A stretch of 19,751 bases of DNA from CAYHXN01 sp964373675 (GTDB lineage Bacteria; Patescibacteriota; Minisyncoccia; UBA6257; WO2-44-18), in contig CAYJVO010000009.1 of the NCBI GenBank assembly GCA_964373675.1, forward strand, positions 1-19,751. The letters run 5' to 3'. Under the pieces are notes generated by a model. It saw only the letters and a list, made by a program, of their open reading frames with translations, ran no database searches and was not told where the DNA came from. Of this stretch, positions 1 through 8,318 are shown one piece after another (positions within the stretch are counted from its first letter, which is position 1; every line of letters starts with the position of its first letter). Both the position numbers and the translations under genes were made by a program.

Positions 1-59
1 TTTTGCGTTAGAACGCGGAGGTCATTTCGGTATCATTTTGTATTGGAATAGACTGGGGA

Positions 60-87
60 TTGACATATTCTAGCCGTCGTGTACAAT
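60..87 (+). promoter_or_regulatory. Candidate sigma-70 promoter of rpoB-rpoC
   Basis: A perfect -35 box TTGACA (60-65) is followed after 16 bases by TACAAT (82-87), which matches the -10 consensus at five of six positions. Transcription would start near 94 and leave a leader of about 100 bases before the rpoB ATG. A perfect TATAAT also lies at 92-97 but has no -35 box at normal spacing. The promoter is read by eye, and no other function is visible in bases 1-59. Confidence 0.5.
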
Positions 88-109
88 AATTTATAATTGT
101 AAAAAACAT

Positions 110-155
110 CTAAAACTCGGCTTATATAGATAGAAGCTCGGGTTTAGGTTTTTTT
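110..155 (+). terminator. Attenuator-like hairpin with T tract in the rpoB leader
   Basis: CTAAAACTCGGC (110-121) can pair imperfectly with GCTCGGGTTTAG (136-147): five outer pairs, a mismatch, two pairs, a mismatch, then three pairs. Seven T follow (149-155). It lies between the candidate promoter and the rpoB start, so it would act in cis as an attenuator. If the promoter call is wrong, it may simply end an upstream transcript. The stem is mediocre. Confidence 0.35.
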
Positions 156-192
156 CGTTGGTCTTAGAGACGTCTATACCATTAGCTGCCCA

Positions 193-3100
193 ATGGTTAA
201 TAAACTTCCTACTAAAATTTTTTCTTCTCACCCCGGTCATTTAGTAGCTCAACCGCACCTGGTTGAGGTTCAAACGCAGTCCTATCAGGGGTTTTTAAAA
301 AAAGGACTGAAAGAACTTTTTGAAGAGATTTCTCCGATTAAAGACTATACTGGCAAGGACTTAGAGCTTCATTTCTCGGATTATTATTTTGACGAACCTA
401 AATACGATGAAGAATTTGCCCGTTTTAAGGATTTAACTTACGAAGCGCCTTTAAGAGTAAAACTGAAGTTAGTCAACAAGCGCGCCGGGAAAAATAAGGA
501 ACAAGAAGTTTATTTTGGAGATTTCCCGCTGATGACTGATCGGGGCACTTTTATTGTCAACGGAGTGGAACGGATAGTGGTTTCCCAGTTGATCCGTTCC
601 GCTGGCGCGTATTTTACCGCCAATGTCTGGCGGGGACGGAAACTTTTTGGCGCAAAAATCATACCCAATCGCGGCGCTTGGCTGGAGTTTGAGGCCGAGC
701 CCGACGGATTTATTGGGGTGAAAATTGATCGCCGCCGCAAGGCGCCCGCCACCGATATTTTGAGAATCTTCGGTTTGTCAGAGAACGAAGAAATAATTAA
801 AGCTTTTGCAGACGTGGACACTGGCGACACTAAATATATTACCGCCACGCTTAATAAAGATGCCGCAAAAAATGCCGATGAGGCATACATTGAGATTTAC
901 AAAAGAATCCGGCCAGGGGATTTAGCCACTGTGGATAACGCGCGAAGTTTAATTGATGCCATGTTTCAGCGTTTGGATCGCTACGATCTTTCCGCCGTCG
1001 GCCGTTTTAAATTAAATCAGCGGCTAAACATTAATCGCAAAGAATCCTCCCGCCTTTTACGCCTAGAGGATTTGATTTTAGTTATTAAAGAGATCATCCG
1101 ATTAAATAATGAGCCCAATGTTGAGCCAGACGATATTGATCATTTAGGCAATCGCCGGCTTAGGCCGGTCGGCGAACTCTTACAAAACAAACTTCGGGTT
1201 GGTTTGGCGCGTTTGCGCCGCATTATCCAGGACCGGATGTCCACTTTGGATATCAACATTTTAACGCCGGTTCAGCTGGTCAATGCCCGGCCGCTTATGT
1301 CTGTGGTTAAAGAATTTTTCGCTTCTTCCCAACTTTCGCAATTTATGGATCAGGTAAATCCGCTGGCCGAAGTTGAGCATAAGCGCAGAATATCTGCCAT
1401 GGGCCCCGGCGGCCTTACTCGCGAACGGGCCGGATTTGAAGTTCGCGATGTTCATCGTTCTCACTATGGCCGGATTTGTCCTATTCAAACTCCCGAAGGC
1501 GCCAATATTGGTTTAGTGAGCCATTTGTCTGCTTATGCCCGCGTTAATGAATTAGGATTTTTAGAGACCCCTTACGCAGTGGTGAAAAATGGAAAGATTA
1601 CCCGGGAGATCGTCTGGTTCAACGCTTTGGATGAAGAAAAATACAAAATCGCTCACGCTGGCGTCCGTTTTGACGAAGGCGGCCGCATTTTAGATGAAAT
1701 AGTGGAGGCGAGAATTAACGGCGAGCCAGGCACTTGTTTAAAAAACGAAGTCCAGCTGATTGATGTGGCCCCCAATCAGGCAATGAGCATTGCCACTTCT
1801 TTGATTCCCTTCCTAGAACATGATGACGCCAACCGGGCGCTTATGGGTTCCAACATGCAGCGTCAAGCAGTGGTTTCTGTGCGGCCGCAAGCGCCTTATG
1901 TGGGCACTGGCATGGAAGAGAAAGCCGCTCAAGATTCCGGCCATGTCGTTATTGCTCCGGAAGAGGGGGGAATAGTGGAAGTGGACGCCAGGCATATTGT
2001 TTTAAAAAGCAACAAAGCCACTCATAAATTAACCCTTAATAAATTCCGCCGCTCCAACCAATTTACTTGCATCTCTCAAAGACCGCTGGTTGATAAGGGA
2101 CAGAAGGTGAAGAAAGGAGATGTTTTGGCTGACGGTCCTTCTACGGATAAGGGGGTGCTGGCCCTTGGACAAAATCTCTTAGCGGCCTTTTTGTCGTGGG
2201 AGGGCGCTAATTTTGAAGACGCAATAGTGCTTTCCGAAAGAGTAGTGCAAAATGACAATTTCACCTCCATTCATATTGAAGATTATTATTGCGACGTTCG
2301 CGACACCAAGCTTGGTCCGGAACTTACCACGCCGGATATTCCCAATGTCTCTGAGGAAAAGCTTAAAAATCTGGATGAAGAAGGTATTGTTCGGATTGGA
2401 GCCGAAGTAAAATCCGGCGATATTCTGATTGGCAAAATTTCACCAAAAGGCGAAGCCGAGCTTACGGCGGAAGAACGTTTGTTGAGAGCGATTTTCGGTG
2501 AAAAAGCCCGGGATGTGAAAGATACATCTTTAACCATGCCGCATGGCAAATACGGGCATATTATCGGCATTAAGATTTTTTCCCGCGAACACGGGGATAA
2601 ATTGGAGCCGGGAATTATCAAAAGGATTCAGGTAGAGGTGGCGGAATTGCGAAAAGTCAGGGCCGGCGATAAATTAGCCGGCCGCCATGGCAACAAAGGC
2701 GTTATTTCTCAAGTGCGGCCAGTGGAAGACATGCCTTATCTGGAAGACGGCACTCCAGTTGATGTAATTTTAAACCCGCTGGGCGTGGCTTCGCGTATGA
2801 ATTTGGGTCAGATTTTGGAGGTCCATTTGGGATGGGCGGCGCAGAAATTGGGTTATCGGGCAGTAACGCCGGTTCTCGCCGGAGCTACAGAAGCGCAAAT
2901 TAAAGAGGAGCTGAAAAAAGCCGGCTTACCGGAGAGCGGTAAAGTATTTTTGTATGACGGTCGGACCGGCAAGCCCTTTCCTCAGCCGGTAAGCGTCGGC
3001 GTTATTTATGTAATGAAACTTAACCATCTGGTTGAAGATAAAATTCATATGCGCTCCATCGGTCCTTATTCGTTGATTACCCAGCAGCCGCTGGGCGGCA

Positions 3101-3378
3101 AAGCGCAGTTTGGCGGCCAGCGTTTTGGAGAAATGGAGGTTTGGGCTTTAGAGGGTTACGGAGCTGCCCACACTCTGCAGGAAGTTTTAACGATTAAATC
3201 TGATGATGTGCTGGGCCGTTCGGCGGCTTACGAATCTATTATCCGAAACGAACCAATTAAAAATCCCAATGTGCCGGCTTCATTTAATGTTTTGGTAAAC
3301 GAATTAAAGTCTCTTGGCATCAATGTGGAATTGGTGGAATCCGAAGATAAGGGCGAAAAAAAGAAAAAGGAAGAATAA
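193..3378 (+). CDS. rpoB: DNA-directed RNA polymerase subunit beta
   Basis: Beta subunit of the core RNA polymerase, which forms one side of the active-site cleft and is the rifampicin target. The 1061-residue product is shorter than that of Bacillus (about 1180) or E. coli (1342), as expected without the proteobacterial insertions. The rifampicin pocket is clear at residues 378-404 (SSQLSQFMDQ, then HKRRISAMGPGG); D386, H396 and S401 correspond to E. coli D516, H526 and S531. The active-site motif KLAGRHGNKG is at 827-836, with K827 and K835 matching the NTP-contacting lysines 1065 and 1073. The C-terminal GGKAQFGGQRFGEMEVWALE block that joins beta' is present. The ATG has no clear Shine-Dalgarno site. 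The C-terminus is a lysine/glutamate-rich tail. rpoC follows after 8 bases, so the two are surely co-transcribed. Confidence 0.98.
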   Translation: MVNKLPTKIFSSHPGHLVAQPHLVEVQTQSYQGFLKKGLKELFEEISPIKDYTGKDLELHFSDYYFDEPKYDEEFARFKDLTYEAPLRVKLKLVNKRAGKNKEQEVYFGDFPLMTDRGTFIVNGVERIVVSQLIRSAGAYFTANVWRGRKLFGAKIIPNRGAWLEFEAEPDGFIGVKIDRRRKAPATDILRIFGLSENEEIIKAFADVDTGDTKYITATLNKDAAKNADEAYIEIYKRIRPGDLATVDNARSLIDAMFQRLDRYDLSAVGRFKLNQRLNINRKESSRLLRLEDLILVIKEIIRLNNEPNVEPDDIDHLGNRRLRPVGELLQNKLRVGLARLRRIIQDRMSTLDINILTPVQLVNARPLMSVVKEFFASSQLSQFMDQVNPLAEVEHKRRISAMGPGGLTRERAGFEVRDVHRSHYGRICPIQTPEGANIGLVSHLSAYARVNELGFLETPYAVVKNGKITREIVWFNALDEEKYKIAHAGVRFDEGGRILDEIVEARINGEPGTCLKNEVQLIDVAPNQAMSIATSLIPFLEHDDANRALMGSNMQRQAVVSVRPQAPYVGTGMEEKAAQDSGHVVIAPEEGGIVEVDARHIVLKSNKATHKLTLNKFRRSNQFTCISQRPLVDKGQKVKKGDVLADGPSTDKGVLALGQNLLAAFLSWEGANFEDAIVLSERVVQNDNFTSIHIEDYYCDVRDTKLGPELTTPDIPNVSEEKLKNLDEEGIVRIGAEVKSGDILIGKISPKGEAELTAEERLLRAIFGEKARDVKDTSLTMPHGKYGHIIGIKIFSREHGDKLEPGIIKRIQVEVAELRKVRAGDKLAGRHGNKGVISQVRPVEDMPYLEDGTPVDVILNPLGVASRMNLGQILEVHLGWAAQKLGYRAVTPVLAGATEAQIKEELKKAGLPESGKVFLYDGRTGKPFPQPVSVGVIYVMKLNHLVEDKIHMRSIGPYSLITQQPLGGKAQFGGQRFGEMEVWALEGYGAAHTLQEVLTIKSDDVLGRSAAYESIIRNEPIKNPNVPASFNVLVNELKSLGINVELVESEDKGEKKKKEE

Positions 3379-3386
3379 AAATTATT

Positions 3387-6300
3387 ATGGATTTTAATGC
3401 TTTAAGATTAAGATTGGCTTCTCCAGAGGAAATCTTGGAATGGTCGCACGGCGAAGTCATTAAACCAGAGACAATTAATTACCGCACTCAGCGTCCGGAA
3501 AAAGACGGGCTTTTTTCCGAGCGGATTTTTGGTCCGACCAAGGATTGGGAATGTTACTGCGGAAAATACCGCAAAATCCGCTACAAAGGAGTGGTTTGTG
3601 ACCGCTGCGGGGTGGAGGTTACCCGGTCTGTTGTTCGGCGCGAAAGGATGGGGCACATTAAATTGGCCGCGCCGGTAGTGCATATTTGGTTTTTGCGGAG
3701 CGTTCCTTCCAAGATCAGTTTGCTTTTGGAAACTCCTTTGCCGAAATTAGAACGGGTAGTTTATTACGCCACCTTCATTATTACCAGTGTTCATAAGGAA
3801 AACAAAGAAAAAGCTTTGAAGGAATTGGAAAAAGAATTTGAGCTTCGCAGAAAGACGGCCCGCAAGGAAGGAGTCAAAATGGAGGAATTGCGCGCCGGTT
3901 TAACGGAGGCAAGATCAGCCGTAGAGTCTTTGCGGTTAGGCCAAGTTTTGACCGAGAGCGAATTTTACAATCTTTCGCGAAGATTCGCCAACGTGTTTGA
4001 AGCGGGAAGCGGCGGAGGGGCCATTAGAAGGATTTTGGAAAATATTGATTTGAAGGCGGTGATCGCTGAAATTCAAAAAGATTTGAAGATCGTTAAAGAC
4101 CCGATGAAAGAAATGCGGCTACTGAAACGTTTGAAATTAGCCAGTTCCCTTTTTAAAAATAAGATTAAGCCGGAATGGATGGTGTTTACCGTATTGCCGG
4201 TTTTACCTCCAGATCTTCGGCCGATGGTCGCTTTGGACGGAGGTCGCTACGCCACCTCCGATTTGAACGATCTTTATCGCCGCGTTATCAACCGCAATAA
4301 CCGGTTGAAAAAATTGCTGGAGTTAAAAGCTCCGGAAGTCATAGTGACTAATGAGAAGCGTATGTTGCAGGAAGCGGTGGACGCCCTGATTGATAATACG
4401 GCTCGCTTTGGCACTACTCAGCAAATGTCCAGCCAGCGCAGACCGCTACGTTCCCTGGCTGATATGTTAAAAGGAAAGCAGGGCCGTTTCCGTCAGAATC
4501 TTTTGGGCAAACGGGTTGATTACTCCGGCCGTTCGGTAATTGTGATTGGGCCGGAGTTAAAACTTCACCAATGCGGACTTCCAAAAAAGATGGCTTTGGA
4601 ATTGTTCAAGCCTTTCGTGATCAATAAAATTATTGAACGCGGTTTGGCCCATAATATCCGCAATGCCAATCGCTTAATTGAGGCCGCACCTCCGGAAATT
4701 TGGGCAATTTTAGAAGAGGTGATAAGCGATCGCAAGGTGTTTTTGAACCGTGCTCCCACCCTGCACCGTTTGGGCATGCAGGCTTTTCAGCCGTTGTTAA
4801 TAGAGGACTTGGCGATTCGTATTCCGCCAATGGTCTGCCCGGCGTTTAACGCTGACTTTGATGGCGACCAAATGGCCGTACATTTGCCGCTCAGCCAGGA
4901 AGCCCAGAATGAGGCTTCTAAGATCATGCTTTCCAGTTTGAACATTTTAAAGCCGGCTACCGGAGATCCAATTGCGGTGCCGACGCAGGACATTGTGTTA
5001 GGTTGTTATTATTTGACCAAGGCTAAGGAAGGAGTGCGGGGAACCGGTCGCCAGTTCGCCTCAAAAGAAGAAGCCTTTTTCGCCTATGATGAGGGATTGA
5101 TTGAGGTAAACGCTCTGATTAAAATTGGTTCTGTCAAAAATGGACTAGAGACAACCATTGGGCGTCTGATCTTTAGCGAGGCATTGCCCCCTGATTTTGA
5201 GTTTGTTAACAGGCCATTAAATAAAAAGGAGCTTTCTAAAATTATTGCCGCTATTATTAATAAAGTGGGCATTGAAGAAACTAGTCAATATTTGGATAAG
5301 ATCAAAGAAGTGGGCTTCCGCTTTGCGACTAAATCAGGAATCAGCTGGGGCATGGATGATTTACTTACTCCTCCTCAAAAATCAGAGGTGTTGGCTCGGG
5401 CCGAAGAAGAGATTGAATTGATTCGCCGGCAGTTTGAGGAGGGCTTATTAACTGATGCCGAACGGCGCACTCGGGTTATTAGTGTTTGGGTGAAAGCGAA
5501 GTCCGAAATAGAAAAATTGGTGCCGACAATTTTGCCGCCTCACAGTTCTGTTTATCAAATTGTTGATTCTGGAGCTCGGGGTTCTTGGTCTCAGCCGGTG
5601 CAGATGGCCGGCATGAAAGGTTTGGTGGTTAATCCGAAAGGAGAAATCATTGAGCTGCCCATCCGGTCTTCCTATAAAGAAGGATTGAGCGTGCTGGAGT
5701 ACTTTATTTCTACTCACGGTGCGCGTAAGGGTTCTACTGACACGGCTTTAAAAACCGCTTCCGCCGGTTATTTGACTCGCCGTTTGGTGGATGTTGCCCA
5801 GGATTTGATTATTCGCGAAGAAGATTGCGGAACCAAAGAAGGGATAGATATTTACAGAGAAGACGGTTTAGCCCTAGGAAGCGCTTTCGCCACCCGACTG
5901 TTTTCCCGTTCTGCCTTAGAAGATGTTAAAGTTGGCGGGAAAACTCTGGTTAAAGCAGGCAAAATCATTGATCGCGAATCTGGCGAAGAAATTGATAAAT
6001 CCAAGCTAGACATTGTAAAAGTTCGTTCGCCACTTACCTGCAAAGCTCTTTACGGTGTTTGCGCTACTTGCTATGGATATGATCTGGGCAATAACAAACC
6101 AATAAAATTAGGAGAGGCCGTTGGCGTTGTGGCGGCTCAGTCCATTGGCGAACCGGGCACCCAGCTTACTATGAGAACTTTTCATATCGGAGGCGTGGCG
6201 GGATCGGACATTACTCATGGTTTGCCGCGGGTGGAAGAAATTTTTGAAATTCGGCCCCCTAAAGGCAGGGCTTTTTTGGCGGAAGCCGACGGCGAAGTAA

Positions 6301-6923
6301 AAGACATTGAAGACCACGGTTTAATTAAAATCATTAAGGTGCAAGAAGATAAAACCAAAGAACCGAAAGAATATTCTATTTCCCGAACTTCTCAGATATT
6401 TGTAAAGATTGGCGACCGAGTTAAGAAAGGCGATCAGCTCTGCGAAGGACATTTGGATCTTAAAGAGCTCTTCCGTTTTAAAGGAGCGGCAGAAGTTCAG
6501 CGCTATATTATTAATGAGGTCCAGAGAATTTATTTATCTGAAGGCGCAACCATTAATAATAAACATATTGAAGTTATCGTCCGGCAGATGTTTTCGCGAG
6601 TTAGAATTAAAGAAGCAGGCGACAGCGAATTTGTTCCCGGCGATGTTTTGGAGAAATCTAAATTCCTGGAGGCAAATCGCCGGATTAAAAAAGAAGGCAG
6701 AACGCCGGCAAAGGCCGTTCAGCTTTTAATGGGTGTAACCAAAGTGGCGCTTTCCACCGAAAGTTTCTTATCCGCCGCTTCCTTCCAAGAGACGGCGCGT
6801 GTTTTGATCAACGCCGCCGTTGAGGGTAAAAAGGATGTACTCCGCGGCTTAAAGGAAAATGTTATTATTGGCCGGCTGATTCCGGTAGGAACTGGATTTA
6901 AAAAGGAAGATGAGATAAAATAG
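3387..6923 (+). CDS. rpoC: DNA-directed RNA polymerase subunit beta'
   Basis: Catalytic beta' subunit of RNA polymerase, 1178 residues. The N-terminal zinc ribbon uses C56, C58, C71 and C74. The catalytic loop NADFDGD is at 488-494, with the Mg-binding triad D490, D492 and D494. A second cysteine cluster (CGTKEG, then CKALYGVCATC) precedes the bridge helix and trigger loop, which begins around M929 (LTMRTFHIGGVAG). The chain runs straight on to THGLPRVEEIFE, so the large trigger-loop insertion (SI3) of E. coli is absent. The tail lacks long lineage-specific additions. It is the second gene of the rpoB operon, 8 bases after rpoB, and is followed by a repeat-rich gap. The start MDFNALRLRLASPEEI fits the family N-terminus. 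Confidence 0.98.
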   Translation: MDFNALRLRLASPEEILEWSHGEVIKPETINYRTQRPEKDGLFSERIFGPTKDWECYCGKYRKIRYKGVVCDRCGVEVTRSVVRRERMGHIKLAAPVVHIWFLRSVPSKISLLLETPLPKLERVVYYATFIITSVHKENKEKALKELEKEFELRRKTARKEGVKMEELRAGLTEARSAVESLRLGQVLTESEFYNLSRRFANVFEAGSGGGAIRRILENIDLKAVIAEIQKDLKIVKDPMKEMRLLKRLKLASSLFKNKIKPEWMVFTVLPVLPPDLRPMVALDGGRYATSDLNDLYRRVINRNNRLKKLLELKAPEVIVTNEKRMLQEAVDALIDNTARFGTTQQMSSQRRPLRSLADMLKGKQGRFRQNLLGKRVDYSGRSVIVIGPELKLHQCGLPKKMALELFKPFVINKIIERGLAHNIRNANRLIEAAPPEIWAILEEVISDRKVFLNRAPTLHRLGMQAFQPLLIEDLAIRIPPMVCPAFNADFDGDQMAVHLPLSQEAQNEASKIMLSSLNILKPATGDPIAVPTQDIVLGCYYLTKAKEGVRGTGRQFASKEEAFFAYDEGLIEVNALIKIGSVKNGLETTIGRLIFSEALPPDFEFVNRPLNKKELSKIIAAIINKVGIEETSQYLDKIKEVGFRFATKSGISWGMDDLLTPPQKSEVLARAEEEIELIRRQFEEGLLTDAERRTRVISVWVKAKSEIEKLVPTILPPHSSVYQIVDSGARGSWSQPVQMAGMKGLVVNPKGEIIELPIRSSYKEGLSVLEYFISTHGARKGSTDTALKTASAGYLTRRLVDVAQDLIIREEDCGTKEGIDIYREDGLALGSAFATRLFSRSALEDVKVGGKTLVKAGKIIDRESGEEIDKSKLDIVKVRSPLTCKALYGVCATCYGYDLGNNKPIKLGEAVGVVAAQSIGEPGTQLTMRTFHIGGVAGSDITHGLPRVEEIFEIRPPKGRAFLAEADGEVKDIEDHGLIKIIKVQEDKTKEPKEYSISRTSQIFVKIGDRVKKGDQLCEGHLDLKELFRFKGAAEVQRYIINEVQRIYLSEGATINNKHIEVIVRQMFSRVRIKEAGDSEFVPGDVLEKSKFLEANRRIKKEGRTPAKAVQLLMGVTKVALSTESFLSAASFQETARVLINAAVEGKKDVLRGLKENVIIGRLIPVGTGFKKEDEIK

Positions 6924-6927
6924 GCAG

Positions 6928-7058
6928 AACCTATCTTCGTCGCCTGCCTGCATCGCCTTTGCGTAGCGCTTCGGCGGAGCAAGGTCGGCAGGCAGGTCGC
7001 TCCTTGCCCTGCGCGTATTTGACTCGTATCGCGACAGAAGATATTTTTGAGATAGGTT
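6928..7058. repeat. Nested inverted repeats downstream of rpoC
   Basis: The rpoC-rpsF gap can fold into a long hairpin. The outer arms are AACCTATCT (6928-6936) and AGATAGGTT (7050-7058). A second pair is ATCTTCGTCGC (6933-6943) with GCGAC-A-GAAGAT (7031-7042). A GC-rich inner pair is CCTGCCTGC (6943-6951) with GCAGGCAGG (6988-6996), enclosing a CGCC/GGCG stem (6954-6957 with 6973-6976). The inner module resembles, from memory, GC-rich intergenic repeats common in Parcubacteria; this was not searched. It may slow or end rpoBC transcription, but it has no clean terminator T tract on the + strand. Confidence 0.6.
7019..7047 (+). promoter_or_regulatory. Candidate promoter of rpsF-ssb-rpsR
   Basis: TTGACT (7019-7024), 17 bases, then TATTTT (7042-7047). 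Transcription would start near 7054, giving a leader of about 15 bases before the rpsF ATG at 7069. It overlaps the 3' arms of the inverted repeat behind rpoC. Spacing is ideal and the -35 box matches five of six positions. Confidence 0.5.
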
Positions 7059-7068
7059 TTAAAAAAGT

Positions 7069-7470
7069 ATGGAAGAATCAGAATTACTAAAAAAGGATTA
7101 CGAAATAAGTTTTCTGCTTAAGAATGAAGCGGATCACAGCGCTTTGGAAAAAACCCTATCCGAGGCGGGCGTTTCCATCTCCTATCAAGAACCGTTAAAA
7201 GAAATTCGGCTGACTTATCCTATTAAAAAACACAGTTCAGCTTATTTTGGATTTGATTATTTTAGCGCTGATCCGGCGGTGATTAAAGGCGTTAGCGATA
7301 CCCTGACGCTCAAGCCGGAAGTTTTGCGATTTATTATTATCACTCCTCCCGTTCTTCGGAAAATCAAAGAAGGACAAGGGCTCAAGGCCGAGCCGCAAAT
7401 CATTGAACCCCAACCCTCATTTTTGTCCAACGAAGCTTTAGAGCAAAAACTGGAAGAGATACTTAAATAA
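7069..7470 (+). CDS. rpsF: 30S ribosomal protein S6
   Basis: Small-subunit protein S6, which binds 16S rRNA together with S18 in the platform. The 133-residue product shows the S6 pattern: a first strand (KDYEISFLLKN), a central LKEIRLTYPIKKHSSAYFGFDYF block corresponding to the LAY.I.k...g.Y....F signature, then a helix and VLRFIIITPP. A glutamate/proline-rich tail follows residue 110. Sequence similarity to the classic family is modest, but the order S6-SSB-S18 is the typical bacterial arrangement and makes the call firm. No strong Shine-Dalgarno site is seen; the predicted leader is only about 15 bases. Confidence 0.88.
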   Translation: MEESELLKKDYEISFLLKNEADHSALEKTLSEAGVSISYQEPLKEIRLTYPIKKHSSAYFGFDYFSADPAVIKGVSDTLTLKPEVLRFIIITPPVLRKIKEGQGLKAEPQIIEPQPSFLSNEALEQKLEEILK

Positions 7471-7502
7471 AGAATTTAGGGTTTAGAATATAGAATTTAG
7501 GG
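7471..7502. repeat. Short direct repeat between rpsF and ssb
   Basis: AGAATTTAGGG occurs at 7471-7481 and again at 7492-7502, separated by TTTAGAATAT, which is itself a partial copy. It fills most of the 55-base gap. No strong promoter is seen here, so ssb is probably read from the rpsF promoter. Confidence 0.6.
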
Positions 7503-7525
7503 CAAAAATAAGTTATCATGACATT

Positions 7526-7972
7526 ATGAATTTAAACAAAGTGTTTATCTTGGGGCGGTTGACCGCCGATCCGCAGTTAAGGAGTACGCCGGCTGGCCAG
7601 CAGGTTGCCAGTTTCGGTTTGGCGACTAACCGAGTTTGGACTGACAAAAGCGGACAAAAAAAAGAAGCCGCGGAGTTCCATAATATTGTTGTTTGGGGCA
7701 GGCAAGCAGAAATCGCCAGCAAGTTTTTAGTTAAAGGCGCTTTGGCGTTAGTGGAGGGACGTTTGCAAACGCGTAGCTGGGAAGGTAAGGACGGTCAACA
7801 GCGTCGCACTACGGAAATTATCGCTGACCGTATTCAGCTTGGGCCTCGGCCGGCTGGTGGCGCTAGGACTGGGCGGAGCGATAGTATTCAACCAGCGCCT
7901 GCAGCTGAAGTGCCGACCATTGATTTAAATGAAGCCGAGGGCGAGATTAAAACCGATGACATCCAGTTTTAA
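7526..7972 (+). CDS. ssb: Single-stranded DNA-binding protein
   Basis: SSB coats single-stranded DNA in replication, recombination and repair. The 148-residue product has a complete N-terminal OB fold (about residues 1-108): MNLNKVFILGRLTADPQLR opens it, then ASFGLATN, the FHNIVVWGRQAE strand and ALVEGRLQTRSW. A flexible proline/alanine-rich linker follows. The acidic tip DDIQF (144-148) is a variant of the usual DDDIPF tail that recruits partner proteins. It lies between S6 and S18, as in many bacteria, so SSB supply is tied to ribosome synthesis. rpsR starts 2 bases after the stop codon, which points to translational coupling. No Shine-Dalgarno site is obvious. Confidence 0.97.
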   Translation: MNLNKVFILGRLTADPQLRSTPAGQQVASFGLATNRVWTDKSGQKKEAAEFHNIVVWGRQAEIASKFLVKGALALVEGRLQTRSWEGKDGQQRRTTEIIADRIQLGPRPAGGARTGRSDSIQPAPAAEVPTIDLNEAEGEIKTDDIQF

Positions 7973-7974
7973 AC

Positions 7975-8184
7975 ATGGCACCGATGAATCAGTGTTTCTT
8001 TTGTTCACAAAATCTCAAATCCATTGATTATAAAGATACTGAATTGCTGAAGCGGTTTACTTCCGGTCAGGCAAAAATTATTGATCCCCGTTACACCAGC
8101 ACTTGCGCAAAGCATCAGCGCCGGCTTGCTCAAGCAATTAAACGGGCCAGGTTTATGGGATTGCTGCCGTTTGTGCGGAGATAG
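7975..8184 (+). CDS. rpsR: 30S ribosomal protein S18
   Basis: S18 binds next to S6 on the small-subunit platform. The 69-residue product contains the S18 core: IDYKDTELLKRFTS, then KIIDPRYTSTCAKHQRRLAQAIKRARFMGLLPFV. It carries C7, C10, C44 and H47, a CxxC...CxxH pattern like that of zinc-ribbon forms of S18, so zinc binding is likely (inference). Translation could start at 7975 or at the in-frame ATG at 7984, which gives MNQCFFC; the first is kept because it sits 2 bases after ssb. It ends the S6-SSB-S18 operon. Confidence 0.95.
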   Translation: MAPMNQCFFCSQNLKSIDYKDTELLKRFTSGQAKIIDPRYTSTCAKHQRRLAQAIKRARFMGLLPFVRR

Positions 8185-8193
8185 CCCCACAAA

Positions 8194-8290
8194 AATTTCT
8201 AATTAACCTAATTTCTAATCAAGCACCAAAGTGACTAAATGACTAATTAGGAATTGGATCATTGGGATTTATTTAGGTCAATTAGAAATT
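8194..8290. repeat. AT-rich inverted repeat between rpsR and the PAP2 gene
   Basis: AATTTCTAATTAACCTAA (8194-8211) is complementary to 8273-8290 at 17 of 18 positions. Further partial copies of TTTCTAAT and its complement lie at about 8211-8220 and 8284-8305. The element fills most of the 134-base gap. It could be a small non-autonomous repeat or a structured intergenic spacer. No coding potential or clear promoter was seen. Confidence 0.6.
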
Positions 8291-8318
8291 AGAGCAATGA
8301 GAAATTAACCAACATCGG

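Noticed and set aside
510..890. 126-codon open frame on the - strand
   Set aside because: It lies opposite conserved rpoB sequence, has no recognisable domain, and is a by-product of rpoB codon use.
1324..1407. Natural rifampicin resistance
   Set aside because: The main contact residues (D386, H396, S401) are wild type; V388 and A392 differ from E. coli but are not by themselves evidence of resistance.
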